Origin: Sinomonas atrocyanea
GTDB lineage: Bacteria; Actinomycetota; Actinomycetes; Actinomycetales; Micrococcaceae
Assembly: GCF_001577305.1 (NCBI RefSeq)
Contig: NZ_CP014518.1
Location: 3,348,001 to 3,412,000 of the forward strand
Direction of reading: 5' to 3'
DNA: 64,000 bases
In this document: in pieces, positions 24,882 to 33,140 of the stretch
Layout of the letters: every line of letters starts with the position of its first letter
How positions within the stretch are numbered: position 1 is the first letter of the stretch
Notes under the pieces: model-generated
Seen by the model: only the letters and a program-made list of their open reading frames with translations
What the model was told of the DNA's origin: nothing
Database searches by the model: none
Made by a program: the position numbers and the translations under genes

Positions 24882-25366
24882 TCGGCATGGACCGCGAGGA
24901 GCTCCTCGCCGTCATCGAACAGCACGGTGCCACGGCCCCCGGGCTGGCTCCCCGCACCCCCGGGGACGGGCGCGCGGACACCCGGCGCGTCGAGCTGGTC
25001 AATCCGACCTGCGGCGACCGGGTGGACCTCGCCCTGACGGTCGACGGCGGGAAGGCCGTGCTCCGCGGCACCGCCAGCGGATGCGCCCTCTCGCGGGCCG
25101 CTGCCTCGCTGCTCGCCGCCACCCTCCGCTCGATGGTGCCGCAGGAGGCCGCGATGCTGCTCGACGTCCTGGTGGCCGCCCGGGCGGCCGGCAGGCCGCT
25201 GGACCGGGCGGCCCTCCCCGACCTCGGCCACTCTGCCCCGGAGTCCTGCGCGGAGGCCCTGCTGGCCCTCGCCGAGCTCGCCGTCGCTCCGCTCAGGCGG
25301 CGGTGCATCCTCCTGCCGTGGACTGCAGCCAGGACCCTCCTGGAGACCGGATCGACGCCGGCCTGA
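24878..25366 (+). CDS. SufU/IscU-like Fe-S scaffold protein
   Basis: 162 residues. The SufU ligand set is complete: C45-G-D47 (NPTCGDRVDLAL), C69 (ASGCALSRAAASLL) and C143 (RRRCILLPWTA). SufU accepts sulfur from a cysteine desulfurase and carries Fe-S or zinc. Its GTG overlaps the xdhA stop (GTGA), so it is the last gene of the xdh operon. The housekeeping SufU would be expected in a suf operon elsewhere, so this looks like a dedicated copy for the two [2Fe-2S] clusters of xanthine dehydrogenase, or for sulfur transfer to the Mo cofactor. Both roles are inference. ATG 24887 is an alternative start. Confidence 0.78.
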   Translation: MIGMDREELLAVIEQHGATAPGLAPRTPGDGRADTRRVELVNPTCGDRVDLALTVDGGKAVLRGTASGCALSRAAASLLAATLRSMVPQEAAMLLDVLVAARAAGRPLDRAALPDLGHSAPESCAEALLALAELAVAPLRRRCILLPWTAARTLLETGSTPA

Positions 25367-25390
25367 GGCCCTCACCCTCCCCGCAGGGGC

Positions 25391-25440
25391 GGACGACGGC
25401 GGCCGCTCGCCCCGCGCGGGGTGTGCGGCCGGCGTCGTCC
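25391..25440. terminator. Near-perfect palindromic terminator
   Basis: The left arm beginning GGACGACGGCGGCCGC and the right arm ending GCGGCCGGCGTCGTCC pair with three mismatches around a CCCCGCGCGGGG core. It lies between the convergent xdh operon and MFS gene, with the same ACGACG stem foot as several other terminators here. Confidence 0.7.
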
Positions 25441-25446
25441 GCGCCA

Positions 25447-26721
25447 CTACGGCGTGGGATGCTCCGCGTCGTAGCGCGCGAAGCCCGGCTGCGCCACGTG
25501 CAGCACCCAGACGAGCGCGATGCACGCCAGGGCGCCGACCACGATCGAGGTGCCCTCGCCGAGCCACGAGGCCATGCCGCCGGAGAACACGTCGCCGAGG
25601 CGCGGCCCGCCGCCCACCACCACGGTGAACACGCCGCCCTGCAGGCGCCCGCGCAGGGCATCCGGGGTGGCGGCCTGGAGGATGGTGGAGCGCAGGGCGG
25701 CGCTCACGGAGTCGGCCGCGCCCGCGGCGACCATGCAGAGGATCGCGGGCAGCACCCACCACGTCGGGCCGCCCGGCGAGGTGCGCCCGGCGGAGAGCAC
25801 TACGGTCCCGAGCGCGAGGATGCTCGCGCCCCACGCCACCACGGACCACTGGACGCCGCGGCCCTGCCAGCGCAGCCGCGCGACCGGACCCGAGAACAGG
25901 CCGCCGAGGAAGGTGCCGGCGGCGATCCCGGCCAGCAGGGCGCCCGCGGTGGCCGCCCCGCCGCCGAGGGCGAGGACCGCGACGGCCGGGAGCACGGCGC
26001 GCGGCATGGCGAAGACCATCGCGCACATGTCGATGAGGAACGTCATCCGGATGTTGGGCCGGGTTCCGAGGAACTGGAACCCCTCCGCGACCGAGCGGAT
26101 CCCGGCCCGGCGCACCGCGCCCTCGGGCGGCAGCGGCGGCAGGCGGAACAGCGCCCACATCGCCACGGTGAAGCTGAGCACATCGAACGTGTACGTCCAC
26201 CCGTAGTCCACCGATGCCACGAGTGCGCCGGCGAGCAGCGGCCCGGCGGCGCCGCCGAGGCCGAAGGTGATCATGTTCAGGGCGTTGGCCGCCGCGAGCT
26301 TCTCGGGGCGGATGAGCCGCGGGATGATCGCGCTGCGCGCCGGCATGTTCAGGCCCGTGCCGAGGGCCTGGATCCCCACGAGCAGGTAGATGAGCAGGAC
26401 GTTCTCGAGGCGCAGCCACGCCTGCAGCGCGATGAGCGCGCTCGTGCCCCACAGCAGCCAGGACGAGGCGATCGCGACCGTGCGGCGGTCATTGGCGTCC
26501 ACGATCGCGCCGCCGTACAGGCCCGCGAACACGAACGGGACGAGGGCCACGAGCCCCAGCAGCCCCACGTTGAAGCTCGAGCGGGTGAGGTCGTAGACCT
26601 GCAGGCTCACGGCGGTGACCGTCAGCTGCGACCCCAGGATGCTCAGCAGCTGGCCGAACCAGAGGCGCCGGAACTCGAGACTCTCTGTGAGGGGGCTGGT
26701 GTCGGCCAGATAGTTGCGCAC
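25447..26721 (-). CDS. MFS transporter, EntS/MFS_3-like
   Basis: 424 residues with 11-12 hydrophobic segments. The N-terminal half has FRRLWFGQLLSILGSQLTVTAVSLQVYDLTRSS and GGAIVDANDRRTVAI, and later NMPARSAIIPRLIRPEKLAAANALN, the pattern of the enterobactin-exporter-like MFS_3 family common in actinobacteria. Substrate unknown; no siderophore genes are adjacent. GTG lies 6 nt after TAGGCT with no ribosome binding site, so it is probably leaderless and transcribed on its own. Confidence 0.85.
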   Translation of the reverse strand: MRNYLADTSPLTESLEFRRLWFGQLLSILGSQLTVTAVSLQVYDLTRSSFNVGLLGLVALVPFVFAGLYGGAIVDANDRRTVAIASSWLLWGTSALIALQAWLRLENVLLIYLLVGIQALGTGLNMPARSAIIPRLIRPEKLAAANALNMITFGLGGAAGPLLAGALVASVDYGWTYTFDVLSFTVAMWALFRLPPLPPEGAVRRAGIRSVAEGFQFLGTRPNIRMTFLIDMCAMVFAMPRAVLPAVAVLALGGGAATAGALLAGIAAGTFLGGLFSGPVARLRWQGRGVQWSVVAWGASILALGTVVLSAGRTSPGGPTWWVLPAILCMVAAGAADSVSAALRSTILQAATPDALRGRLQGGVFTVVVGGGPRLGDVFSGGMASWLGEGTSIVVGALACIALVWVLHVAQPGFARYDAEHPTP

Positions 26722-26727
26722 CGCAAC

Positions 26728-26733
26728 AGCCTA
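26728..26733 (-). promoter_or_regulatory. Leaderless -10 box of the MFS_3-like gene
   Basis: TAGGCT on the minus strand, 6 nt before the GTG start at 26721. Confidence 0.55.
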
Positions 26734-26750
26734 GCCGCGGGCGCGGCCGG

Positions 26751-27746
26751 CTACGGAAGCCGGATCCGCCGCGCCACCTCGTGCGGGGTGCGGAATCGGT
26801 GGTCGCGCTCAACCTCGTGCACCAGCTCGGTCATCGCGGCGTTCACGGGCGCGTCCGCGCCGAGGGCCCGGGCCCGCGCCACGATCGCGCCGTTGAGGTG
26901 GTCGATCTCGGTGGCCAGTCCGCGCTGGACGCTCTGCAGCGTCGAGCCGAGGACCGGCTCCCGGCCGAGCCGGCGCCCCATGAGCCGCAGCAGCGTGCTC
27001 CCGACCGGTGCGGGAGCCGACCCGAGGACGCCGAGGGCGAGCGGCGTCATCCCCTCCAGGGAGCCGAACGCGATGCCCGCGCGGCGGCCCGTGCGGATGG
27101 CCTCCCGCATGCTCGCGAGGATGATCCGCCGCAGCCGCGGCTCGGCCAGGGTCTCCTGCACGCTCAGGCCGGTGATGGCCGGCATGGCATTGATCTGGTT
27201 CACCACGAGCTTGGTCCACTGGCACCCGGCGAAGTTGGCCACGGCCCGGCTCGGGAGCGCCGTGGAGAGCACCCGTGCGGCCTCGGCGGCCTCGGCCGTG
27301 GGCGGCGCGGTCCCCGAGCCCAGGTAGAGCGTCCCCGGGACGAGCACCCGGGCCTCGCCGGGCACCGGGCAGTCCGCGCTGAAGAAGGCGATGGCCCCGA
27401 TGGCCGGGCCGGTGTGGGCGCTGCGGGCCCCGTCGGCGCCGTCGAGCCCGTTCTGGACCACGACGAGCGGGACACCCGCGAGCGCCGGTTCATTGGCGCG
27501 GAGCGCCCCGAGCTCGTCCTGGGCCTTGACGCACAGGAGCGCGAGTTCGGGGGCGGCCGTGAGCCGCTCGCCGGCGGCCACCCGCGCGCGGTGCTCGCCC
27601 CACCTGCCGGTGAGCCGGATCCCGTCGGCCGCGATGGCCGCGAGCCGTTCGCCGCGGGCGGTCACCTCGACGCGGTGCCCGGCGCGGTCGAGGAGGGCCG
27701 CGAGGGTCCCGCCGATCGCGCCCGCGCCGATGACCGCGACGTCCAC
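26751..27746 (-). CDS. Ketopantoate reductase family protein (PanE/ApbA-like)
   Basis: 331 residues. Rossmann site VAVIGAGAIGGTLAALLDRAGH at the N-terminus, VKAQDELGALRANEPALAGVPLVVVQNGLDG, the ApbA C-terminal helix region KLVVNQINAMPAITGLSVQETL with the family lysine, and EIDHLNGAIVARARALG near the end. PanE reduces ketopantoate to pantoate with NADPH for CoA synthesis, but many genomes carry several paralogs of unknown substrate, and no panB or panC is nearby. The GTG start lies 19 nt after the htpX stop, so it is probably cotranscribed with htpX. Confidence 0.8.
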   Translation of the reverse strand: MDVAVIGAGAIGGTLAALLDRAGHRVEVTARGERLAAIAADGIRLTGRWGEHRARVAAGERLTAAPELALLCVKAQDELGALRANEPALAGVPLVVVQNGLDGADGARSAHTGPAIGAIAFFSADCPVPGEARVLVPGTLYLGSGTAPPTAEAAEAARVLSTALPSRAVANFAGCQWTKLVVNQINAMPAITGLSVQETLAEPRLRRIILASMREAIRTGRRAGIAFGSLEGMTPLALGVLGSAPAPVGSTLLRLMGRRLGREPVLGSTLQSVQRGLATEIDHLNGAIVARARALGADAPVNAAMTELVHEVERDHRFRTPHEVARRIRLP

Positions 27747-27765
27747 GGTGGGCGCGGGCGCCGGG

Positions 27766-28650
27766 TCAGCGGCCGAGCTCGTGGCCGGCCATCCGCTCGA
27801 GGCGGACGATCCGGTCCGCCATGGGCGGGTGGGTGGCGAACAGCCGGGTGAGTCCCGCGCCTCCGCGGAAGGGGTTGGCGATCATCAGGTGCGAGGTGTT
27901 GACCAGCTTCTGGTCGTCCGCGGGCAGCGGCGCGAGGCGCACGCCGCCCTCGATCTTGCGCAGGGCGGAGGCCAGGGCGAGCGGGTCGCCAGTGAGCTGG
28001 GAGCCGTCCTCGTCGGCGTCGTACTCGCGCGTCCGGGAGATCGCGAGCTGGATGAGCGAGGCAGCGAAGGGGGCGAGCAGGCTCAGGATGAGCAGGGCGA
28101 AGGGGTTCGCGTTCCGCTCGCGGTCCCCGCCGCCGCCGAAGAACATGGCGAACTGGGCCACGGAGGTGATGACGCCGGCCACCGCGGCCGCGATCGAGGA
28201 GGTGAGGATGTCCCGGTTGTAGACGTGCATGAGCTCGTGGCCCAGCACGCCCCGCAGCTCGCGGGCGTCCAGCAGGCGCAGGATGCCCTCGGTGCAGCAC
28301 ACCGCGGCGTTCTGCGGATTGCGGCCCGTGGCGAACGCGTTCGGCGACTCGGTCGGCGAGATGTAGATGCGGGGCATGGGCTGGTTGGCGCGCTGGGAGA
28401 GCTCGCGCACGATCTGGTACAGGCCCGGCGCCTGCTGCTCGGTCACGGGGTAGGCCTGCATGGAGCGCAGCGCGATCTTGTCGCTGTTCCAGTAGCTGTA
28501 GAACGTCATGATCAGGCCGAGGCCGGCGAAGATCAGCACCGGCGAGCCGCTGCGCGACCAGACGCCCACCAGGCCGCCGATGCCCAGCAGGACCGCCCAG
28601 AGCACGCCGAAGAGCGCCGCCGTCTTGAGCCCGTTGTAATGGTTGTGCAC
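27766..28650 (-). CDS. htpX: Zinc metalloprotease HtpX homolog
   Basis: 294 residues, a usual length. Two N-terminal membrane segments (residues about 10-30 and 38-55) are followed by the M48 site HELMH (H138, E139, H142) and a further glutamate in SRTREYDADEDG; two more hydrophobic stretches (about 153-175 and 183-203) lie between them. HtpX is a membrane quality-control protease facing the cytosol. GGAGGT just upstream of the GTG start fixes it. Its partners downstream are the PanE-like gene; upstream is a hydrolase gene 24 nt away. Confidence 0.92.
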   Translation of the reverse strand: MHNHYNGLKTAALFGVLWAVLLGIGGLVGVWSRSGSPVLIFAGLGLIMTFYSYWNSDKIALRSMQAYPVTEQQAPGLYQIVRELSQRANQPMPRIYISPTESPNAFATGRNPQNAAVCCTEGILRLLDARELRGVLGHELMHVYNRDILTSSIAAAVAGVITSVAQFAMFFGGGGDRERNANPFALLILSLLAPFAASLIQLAISRTREYDADEDGSQLTGDPLALASALRKIEGGVRLAPLPADDQKLVNTSHLMIANPFRGGAGLTRLFATHPPMADRIVRLERMAGHELGR

Positions 28651-28674
28651 GGTTACCTCCGCCTTCTCAACGAT

Positions 28675-29481
28675 TCAGCCATGCGCCTTGGTTCCGCTTT
28701 CTGGCGGGGATTTTCGGGCGGCGGCCGCCTCATCGAGCAGCTCGTCGAGGAGCGTGAGGAAGGCCGGGTGGGACAGGATGCGGAAGTGGCCCACCACCGG
28801 CAGGCAGATGTTGCGCGCGCCCTCGAGCCACGTCCCGCCGATCACGATCGGATCGACCTCGGCGCTGATGGACACGATGGCCGCGTTCGCCGCCCGCTCG
28901 GCGGCGAGCGCGAGGATCACGGGGTCCGTGCTGCGGAAGGCGCGCAGGGCCGGCGTCGGCCCCAGGCGCGAGAAGGGGTGGCCGCTGTACGGGGTCGAGA
29001 TGGAGATCATGCCGCGCACGAGGGACGGCTCGGTGACGAGGAGCTCCTTGCCGATCAGGCCGCCCTTGGAGTGCGCCACGATCAGCACGTCGGCGAGCCC
29101 GAGGTCGCGGAGGCGGTCGGCGACGAGCGCCGCCGAGTCCGGCACGGTGCGGAGGTTCCAGCCCAGCTCCTCGACCACGGCGACCTCGTGGCCGCGCTCC
29201 TCGAGCCGGGTCCGGAGCGGGTCGAGGAACGCCGCCGGCTCGTAGATGCCGGGGATGAGCACGACGGCGGGCGGGCGGCCCCCGCGAGGAGGCTCCGACG
29301 TCGTGCGCACGGTCGGGGTGCCGGCGGGGCCTATGGCGACGCGCCGGCCGCCGCGGGCCCGGAAGGCCGCCGCCTGGCGGGCTGTGGCGTAGGCGGCGTC
29401 GAGGGCGATGCCGCCGGCGACCCAGGTCGCCCGCACGCCGGCCCGCCGCGCCGCCTGCACTGCCTCCGAGGCCCTGCTCAT
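28675..29481 (-). CDS. Alpha/beta hydrolase (lipase-like)
   Basis: 268 residues. After an Ala/Arg-rich N-terminal region of about 70 residues the hydrolase core starts with PAVVLIPGIYE (oxyanion region), then LADVLIVAHSKGGLIGKEL with nucleophile serine in AHSKGG, SISTPYSGHPF and PVVGHFRILSH carrying the likely catalytic histidine. It resembles actinobacterial esterase/lipases acting on acylglycerols or polyesters. Its ATG overlaps the stop of the upstream hydrolase gene by ATGA, so the two are coupled. Substrate unknown. Confidence 0.78.
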   Translation of the reverse strand: MSRASEAVQAARRAGVRATWVAGGIALDAAYATARQAAAFRARGGRRVAIGPAGTPTVRTTSEPPRGGRPPAVVLIPGIYEPAAFLDPLRTRLEERGHEVAVVEELGWNLRTVPDSAALVADRLRDLGLADVLIVAHSKGGLIGKELLVTEPSLVRGMISISTPYSGHPFSRLGPTPALRAFRSTDPVILALAAERAANAAIVSISAEVDPIVIGGTWLEGARNICLPVVGHFRILSHPAFLTLLDELLDEAAAARKSPPESGTKAHG

Positions 29482-30224
29482 GCGTCCCCCCGCGCCGCTT
29501 CGGCCCGCAGGCAGTCCGCCACGGGCGCGGCCCCCCGGTACATGAGCACGTGCGCCTGGCCCGGGACCACGCGCAGGTGCGCGTTGCGGGCGGACCGGGC
29601 GAGACGCTCGAGCCAGCGCAGCGGGCTGATGCGGTCGCGGGCGCCCCGCATGAGCAGCACGGGCGCGCTGACGAGGGGGATCCTCTGCTCGATGCGGTGC
29701 CGCATCATCCCGCGCAGGACGGTGAAGTACCAGAGCGGGCCGCAGCGGAAGTAGTCCCGGATGATGGTCGCCGCCACGACCGGGGGCTCGGTCGCCGTGT
29801 CCCAGGCCAGGCGCAGGCCCTGGCGCACCACACTGTGGGCGCCGGCGTCAGTGGTCGGCCCGAGCAGGGCGACCAGTTGCGACGCGGGCCGCTGGAGGGA
29901 CATCTCGACAACGATCTGCGCCCCCATCGAGTGCCCCACGAGGACGGGCGCCCGGACGCCGAGCTGGTCCAGCGCGGCCCAGACGCAGGCGGCGAAGTCT
30001 TCGATCGAGAGCCCGCGGCGCGGCTTCGGCGTCCGCCCGAAGCCCGGGAGCTCGATGGCGTGCACGCGGTCCCGCAGCGCGAGCTCCTCGGCGAGGGGGC
30101 GGAAGTAGGCCGGCGATACCCCGATGCCGTGCACCAGGACGTAGTCCCGCGGGCCCTCCCCGCCCGAGAGCACGCCCAGCTCGTGGCCCCCGGCGGCCAG
30201 CCGGCGCTCTTGGAACTGTCCCAT
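29478..30224 (-). CDS. Alpha/beta hydrolase
   Basis: 248 residues with the full hydrolase pattern: DYVLVHGIGVSPAYFRPLAEEL (HG oxyanion motif), VLVGHSMGAQIVVEMSLQRP with the nucleophile serine, LLMRGARDRISPLRWLE with the acidic residue, and VPGQAHVLMYRGA with the histidine. Soluble, no signal peptide. AGGAGG lies 3-4 nt before the ATG. It is first of a run hydrolase-hydrolase-htpX-panE-like on the minus strand, divergent from fur. Function beyond ester or C-C hydrolysis cannot be assigned. Confidence 0.8.
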   Translation of the reverse strand: MGQFQERRLAAGGHELGVLSGGEGPRDYVLVHGIGVSPAYFRPLAEELALRDRVHAIELPGFGRTPKPRRGLSIEDFAACVWAALDQLGVRAPVLVGHSMGAQIVVEMSLQRPASQLVALLGPTTDAGAHSVVRQGLRLAWDTATEPPVVAATIIRDYFRCGPLWYFTVLRGMMRHRIEQRIPLVSAPVLLMRGARDRISPLRWLERLARSARNAHLRVVPGQAHVLMYRGAAPVADCLRAEAARGDA

Positions 30225-30292
30225 GTGCCTCCTCGGTCCGGACGGACTCCAGCCTACCGATGCCCTGCCGATGCCGGTGAGCTTAGGCTGGC

Positions 30293-30326
30293 CTTATTGT
30301 GAGTTGCTAAAAATAAGTGCTCTAAT
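30293..30326 (+). promoter_or_regulatory. fur promoter with A+T-rich inverted repeat
   Basis: TTGTGA (30297-30302), 18 nt, TCTAAT (30321-30326), then 6 nt to the ATG. The inverted repeat CTTATT (30293-30298)/AATAAG (30312-30317) overlaps the -35 and spacer and is a candidate Fur-family autoregulatory site; it stands out in the high-G+C surroundings. Confidence 0.5.
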
Positions 30327-30332
30327 GGGGCC

Positions 30333-30785
30333 ATGGAACCGAGCACGGAGCACAGCGGATGGGCCTCGGCCCTGCGCGCTCACGGCCGCCGGGTGACCAG
30401 GCAGCGCCTCGCGGTGCTCGACGCCGTCGAGTCCCACCCGCACTCCTCGGCCGAGGCCATCCTCGCCGCGGCACGAGAGGACCTGCCGGAGATCACCCCG
30501 CAGTCCGTCTACGTGGTCCTCGGCGACCTGACCGACCTCGGGATGCTGCGCCGCTTCGAGCCGCCGCACTCCCCCGCGCTCTACGAGACCCGGGTCGGCG
30601 ACAACCACCACCACGCGATCTGCTCGGCCTGCGGGCGCGTCGAGGACGTCGACTGCGCCGTGGGCCACGCCCCGTGCCTGACGCCCTCGGACACGCACGG
30701 GATGACGATCATGATCGCGGACGTCACTTACGTCGGGGTCTGCGCCGAGTGCGCAGCGAAGCCCGCCCCCGAGCCGGCGGCCTGA
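30333..30785 (+). CDS. furA: Fur-family regulator (PerR/FurA-like)
   Basis: 150 residues. Winged-helix domain: GRRVTRQRLAVLDAVESHPHSSAEAILAAA, ITPQSVYVVLGDLTDLGMLRRF. Dimer domain with metal ligands: DNHHHAICSACGRVEDVDC, and a C-terminal CAECA giving the two CxxC pairs of the structural zinc site. The gene lies 65 nt upstream of a catalase gene on the same strand, as furA or perR commonly do, so it most likely represses katA and itself and responds to peroxide or iron. ATG follows ATGGGGCC with a -10-like TCTAAT 6 nt upstream, so it is probably leaderless. Confidence 0.88.
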   Translation: MEPSTEHSGWASALRAHGRRVTRQRLAVLDAVESHPHSSAEAILAAAREDLPEITPQSVYVVLGDLTDLGMLRRFEPPHSPALYETRVGDNHHHAICSACGRVEDVDCAVGHAPCLTPSDTHGMTIMIADVTYVGVCAECAAKPAPEPAA

Positions 30786-30850
30786 CCGCCCACGAGCCTT
30801 CCTCCCACGGAACCAGTACAGCGCACTACGCGCGGAACAGAAGGAGAGAT

Positions 30851-32296
30851 ATGACGGTCAACTACTCGACCACCCAGTCCGGCGCCCCGGTCGTCTCGGA
30901 CGCCCACGCCCAGTCGGTCGGCGCCGACGGCGCGATCATCCTCACCGACCACTACCTGGTCGAGAAGCTCGCCCAGTTCAACCGCGAGCGCGTCCCGGAG
31001 CGCGTGGTCCACGCCAAGGGCGGCGGGGCGTTCGGCGTCTTCAAGACCACCGAGGACGTCTCGAAGTACACCAAGGCGGCCCTGTTCCAGCCGGACACCG
31101 AGACCGAGATGCTCATCCGCTTCTCCTCCGTGGCGGGCGAGAACGGCTCCCCGGACACGTGGCGCGACCCGCGCGGCTTCGCGATCAAGTTCTACACCTC
31201 CGAGGGCAACTACGACCTCGTGGGCAACAACACCCCGGTGTTCTTCATCCGCGACGGCATCAAGTTCCCCGACTTCATCCACTCGCAGAAGCGCCTCCCG
31301 GGCAGCCACCTGCGCGACTCGGACATGCAGTGGGACTTCTGGACCCTCTCCCCCGAGTCCGCCCACCAGGTCACCTGGCTCATGGGCGACCGCGGCCTGC
31401 CCAAGACCTGGCGCCACATGCAGGGCTACGGCTCGCACACCTACCAGTGGATCAACGCCGAGGGCGAGCGGTTCTGGGTCAAGTACCACTTCCACACGAA
31501 CCAGGGCGTCGAGAACCTCACGGGCGAGGAGGCCGAGCGCATCGCCGGCGAGAACGCCGACTACTACATCCAGGACCTGTACGAGAGCATCGAGGAGGGC
31601 AGCTTCCCGAGCTGGGACCTCTTCGTGCAGGTCATGCCCTACGAGGACGCCAAGACCTACCGCTACAACCCGTTCGACCTGACGAAGACGTGGTCCAAGA
31701 AGGACTACCCGCTCATCAAGGTCGGCACGATGGAGCTCAACCGCAACCCGGAGAACTACTTCGCGCAGATCGAGCAGGCCGCCTTCGCGCCGTCGAACTT
31801 CGTGCCGGGCATCGCGGCCTCGCCGGACAAGATGCTCCAGGCGCGCATCTTCTCCTACGCGGACGCGCACCGCTACCGCGTGGGCACCAACCACGCGCAG
31901 CTGCCGGTCAACGCGCCCAAGAGCGAGGTGCGCAACTACAGCCAGGACGGCTCCGGGCGCATCCACTTCAACTCCCCGAGCACCCCGGTCTACGCGCCGA
32001 ACTCGGCCGGCGGCCCCGCCGCCGTCGAGCCCGCCACGGTGGGCGGCGGCTGGGAGAACGACGGCGAGCTCACCCTCGCCGCCCACTCCCTCCACGCCGA
32101 GGACGGCGACTTCGTGCAGCCGGGCATCCTCTACCGCGAGGTGTTCGACGACGCCGAGCGCGCCCGCTTCCTCACCACGATCGCCGGCGCCGTCAGCGGC
32201 GTGAAGCGCGAGGACATCAAGGAGCGCGCGATCCAGTACTGGACGAACGTGGACGCCGGGCTCGGCGCCAAGCTCCGCGCAGAGCTGGGCAAGTAG
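30851..32296 (+). CDS. katA: Monofunctional haem catalase
   Basis: 481 residues, a typical small-subunit (clade 3) catalase. Distal histidine in RVVHAKGGGAFG, distal asparagine in LVGNNTPVFFIRD, proximal haem tyrosine in RIFSYADAHRYRVG, and the region FDLTKTWSKKDYPLIKVG. It dismutates hydrogen peroxide in the cytoplasm. AAGGAGAG lies 4-5 nt before the ATG. It is probably cotranscribed with the Fur-type regulator gene upstream and ends before a 44-bp palindrome. It is the only intact catalase gene as read, since katG at 48-50 kb is frameshifted. Confidence 0.95.
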   Translation: MTVNYSTTQSGAPVVSDAHAQSVGADGAIILTDHYLVEKLAQFNRERVPERVVHAKGGGAFGVFKTTEDVSKYTKAALFQPDTETEMLIRFSSVAGENGSPDTWRDPRGFAIKFYTSEGNYDLVGNNTPVFFIRDGIKFPDFIHSQKRLPGSHLRDSDMQWDFWTLSPESAHQVTWLMGDRGLPKTWRHMQGYGSHTYQWINAEGERFWVKYHFHTNQGVENLTGEEAERIAGENADYYIQDLYESIEEGSFPSWDLFVQVMPYEDAKTYRYNPFDLTKTWSKKDYPLIKVGTMELNRNPENYFAQIEQAAFAPSNFVPGIAASPDKMLQARIFSYADAHRYRVGTNHAQLPVNAPKSEVRNYSQDGSGRIHFNSPSTPVYAPNSAGGPAAVEPATVGGGWENDGELTLAAHSLHAEDGDFVQPGILYREVFDDAERARFLTTIAGAVSGVKREDIKERAIQYWTNVDAGLGAKLRAELGK

Positions 32297-32339
32297 CAGC
32301 CCGGCCCGCAGCGGCCCGGCGCTCAGCAGCGTCCTGACG

Positions 32340-32383
32340 GACGACGGCGGGGTCCCCACCCGGGTGGGGACCCCGCCGTCGTC
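32340..32383. terminator. Perfect 44-bp palindromic terminator
   Basis: GACGACGGCGGGGTCCCCACC... pairs exactly with its mirrored half with no loop spacer (centre between 32361 and 32362). It lies downstream of katA and also at the 3' end of the convergent TetR gene. Confidence 0.8.
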
Positions 32384-32400
32384 GTTGTGGCGCCGCGGTG

Positions 32401-32443
32401 TACCCGGAAGGCCGGAACGGCGACGAGATGCGTACCCGAAACG
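32401..32443. repeat. GGGTACGCATCTCG-family intergenic repeat, one and a half units
   Basis: Reads TACCCGGAAGGCCGGAACGG then CGACGAGATGCGTACCCG on the plus strand, the inverse orientation of the units at 38058 and 56761. It directly follows the terminator palindrome, as the right flank does in the larger copies. Confidence 0.7.
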
Positions 32444-32449
32444 GGTGGG

Positions 32450-33049
32450 CTAGGAGGCGACCCGGTGGGCGGCCCGGTCGAGGTGCGCGATGAACCCGTC
32501 GGCCAGCACGTCGAACGAGTCGAGCGCGGCGCGCCGGTCGCCCGTGAGGACGAAGTCGTACAGGAGCCCCATGACGGCCCCCACATACGTGCGTGCCATG
32601 GAGCGGGCGGCGCGCGGCGGGAGGCCCCGGCCGCGCAGCCACCGGGCCAGCAGCCCGCACCAGTGCTCGAAGGACTGCGCCGACGGCCGGCGCGGATCGT
32701 CCGCCACCACGTCCTGGACCGAGGCCTCGAACTCGAGCCGCTGCAGGTGCCGGCCGCGGTGGTCCAGGCCCAGCTCGAACGCCGTGCGGGCCAGGGCCAC
32801 CACGTCCTCCGGCGAGTCGGACGCCGGCCTGAGGGTGGTCAGCGGCTCGAGGCGGCGCATGATCCCGCGGATGATCTCCGTGACCAGCTGCTCCCGGTTG
32901 CCGAAGTGGTACACGAGCACATAGCTGCTGATGCCCAGCGCATCTGCGAGGCTGCGGAACGTGAGGTCCGCCAGCGTCGAGCCGAGCAGGTGGTCGAGGA
33001 TCTGGTCGAGCAGCTCGTACTTCCGCTCTGGCCGTGGGGGTCTCGCCAT
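32450..33049 (-). CDS. TetR-family transcriptional regulator
   Basis: 199 residues. N-terminal helix-turn-helix: ERKYELLDQILDHLLGSTLADLTFRSLADALGISSYVLVYHFGNREQLVTEII. The C-terminal ligand domain is divergent, as usual. The site it binds and its target are not evident: neighbours are katA (convergent) and an APC permease transcribed in the same direction upstream. The ATG lies 6 nt after TAGGAT in the context GGGGCCATGG, with no ribosome binding site, so leaderless. About 90 nt separate it from the permease stop. Confidence 0.88.
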   Translation of the reverse strand: MARPPRPERKYELLDQILDHLLGSTLADLTFRSLADALGISSYVLVYHFGNREQLVTEIIRGIMRRLEPLTTLRPASDSPEDVVALARTAFELGLDHRGRHLQRLEFEASVQDVVADDPRRPSAQSFEHWCGLLARWLRGRGLPPRAARSMARTYVGAVMGLLYDFVLTGDRRAALDSFDVLADGFIAHLDRAAHRVAS

Positions 33050-33061
33050 GGCCCCATCCTA
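33050..33061 (-). promoter_or_regulatory. Leaderless -10 box of the tetR-type gene
   Basis: TAGGAT (33056-33061) then GGGGCC and the ATG, on the minus strand. A G+C-poor stretch with TGTCAA lies about 20 nt further upstream, but no clear -35 is spaced correctly. Confidence 0.55.
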
Positions 33062-33140
33062 GACTCCGACCATCAAGGATGTTGACAGTATCTGCAATGC
33101 ACACCGCTGTCTGGGCAAACTCCCAGACAGCGGACGTGCA

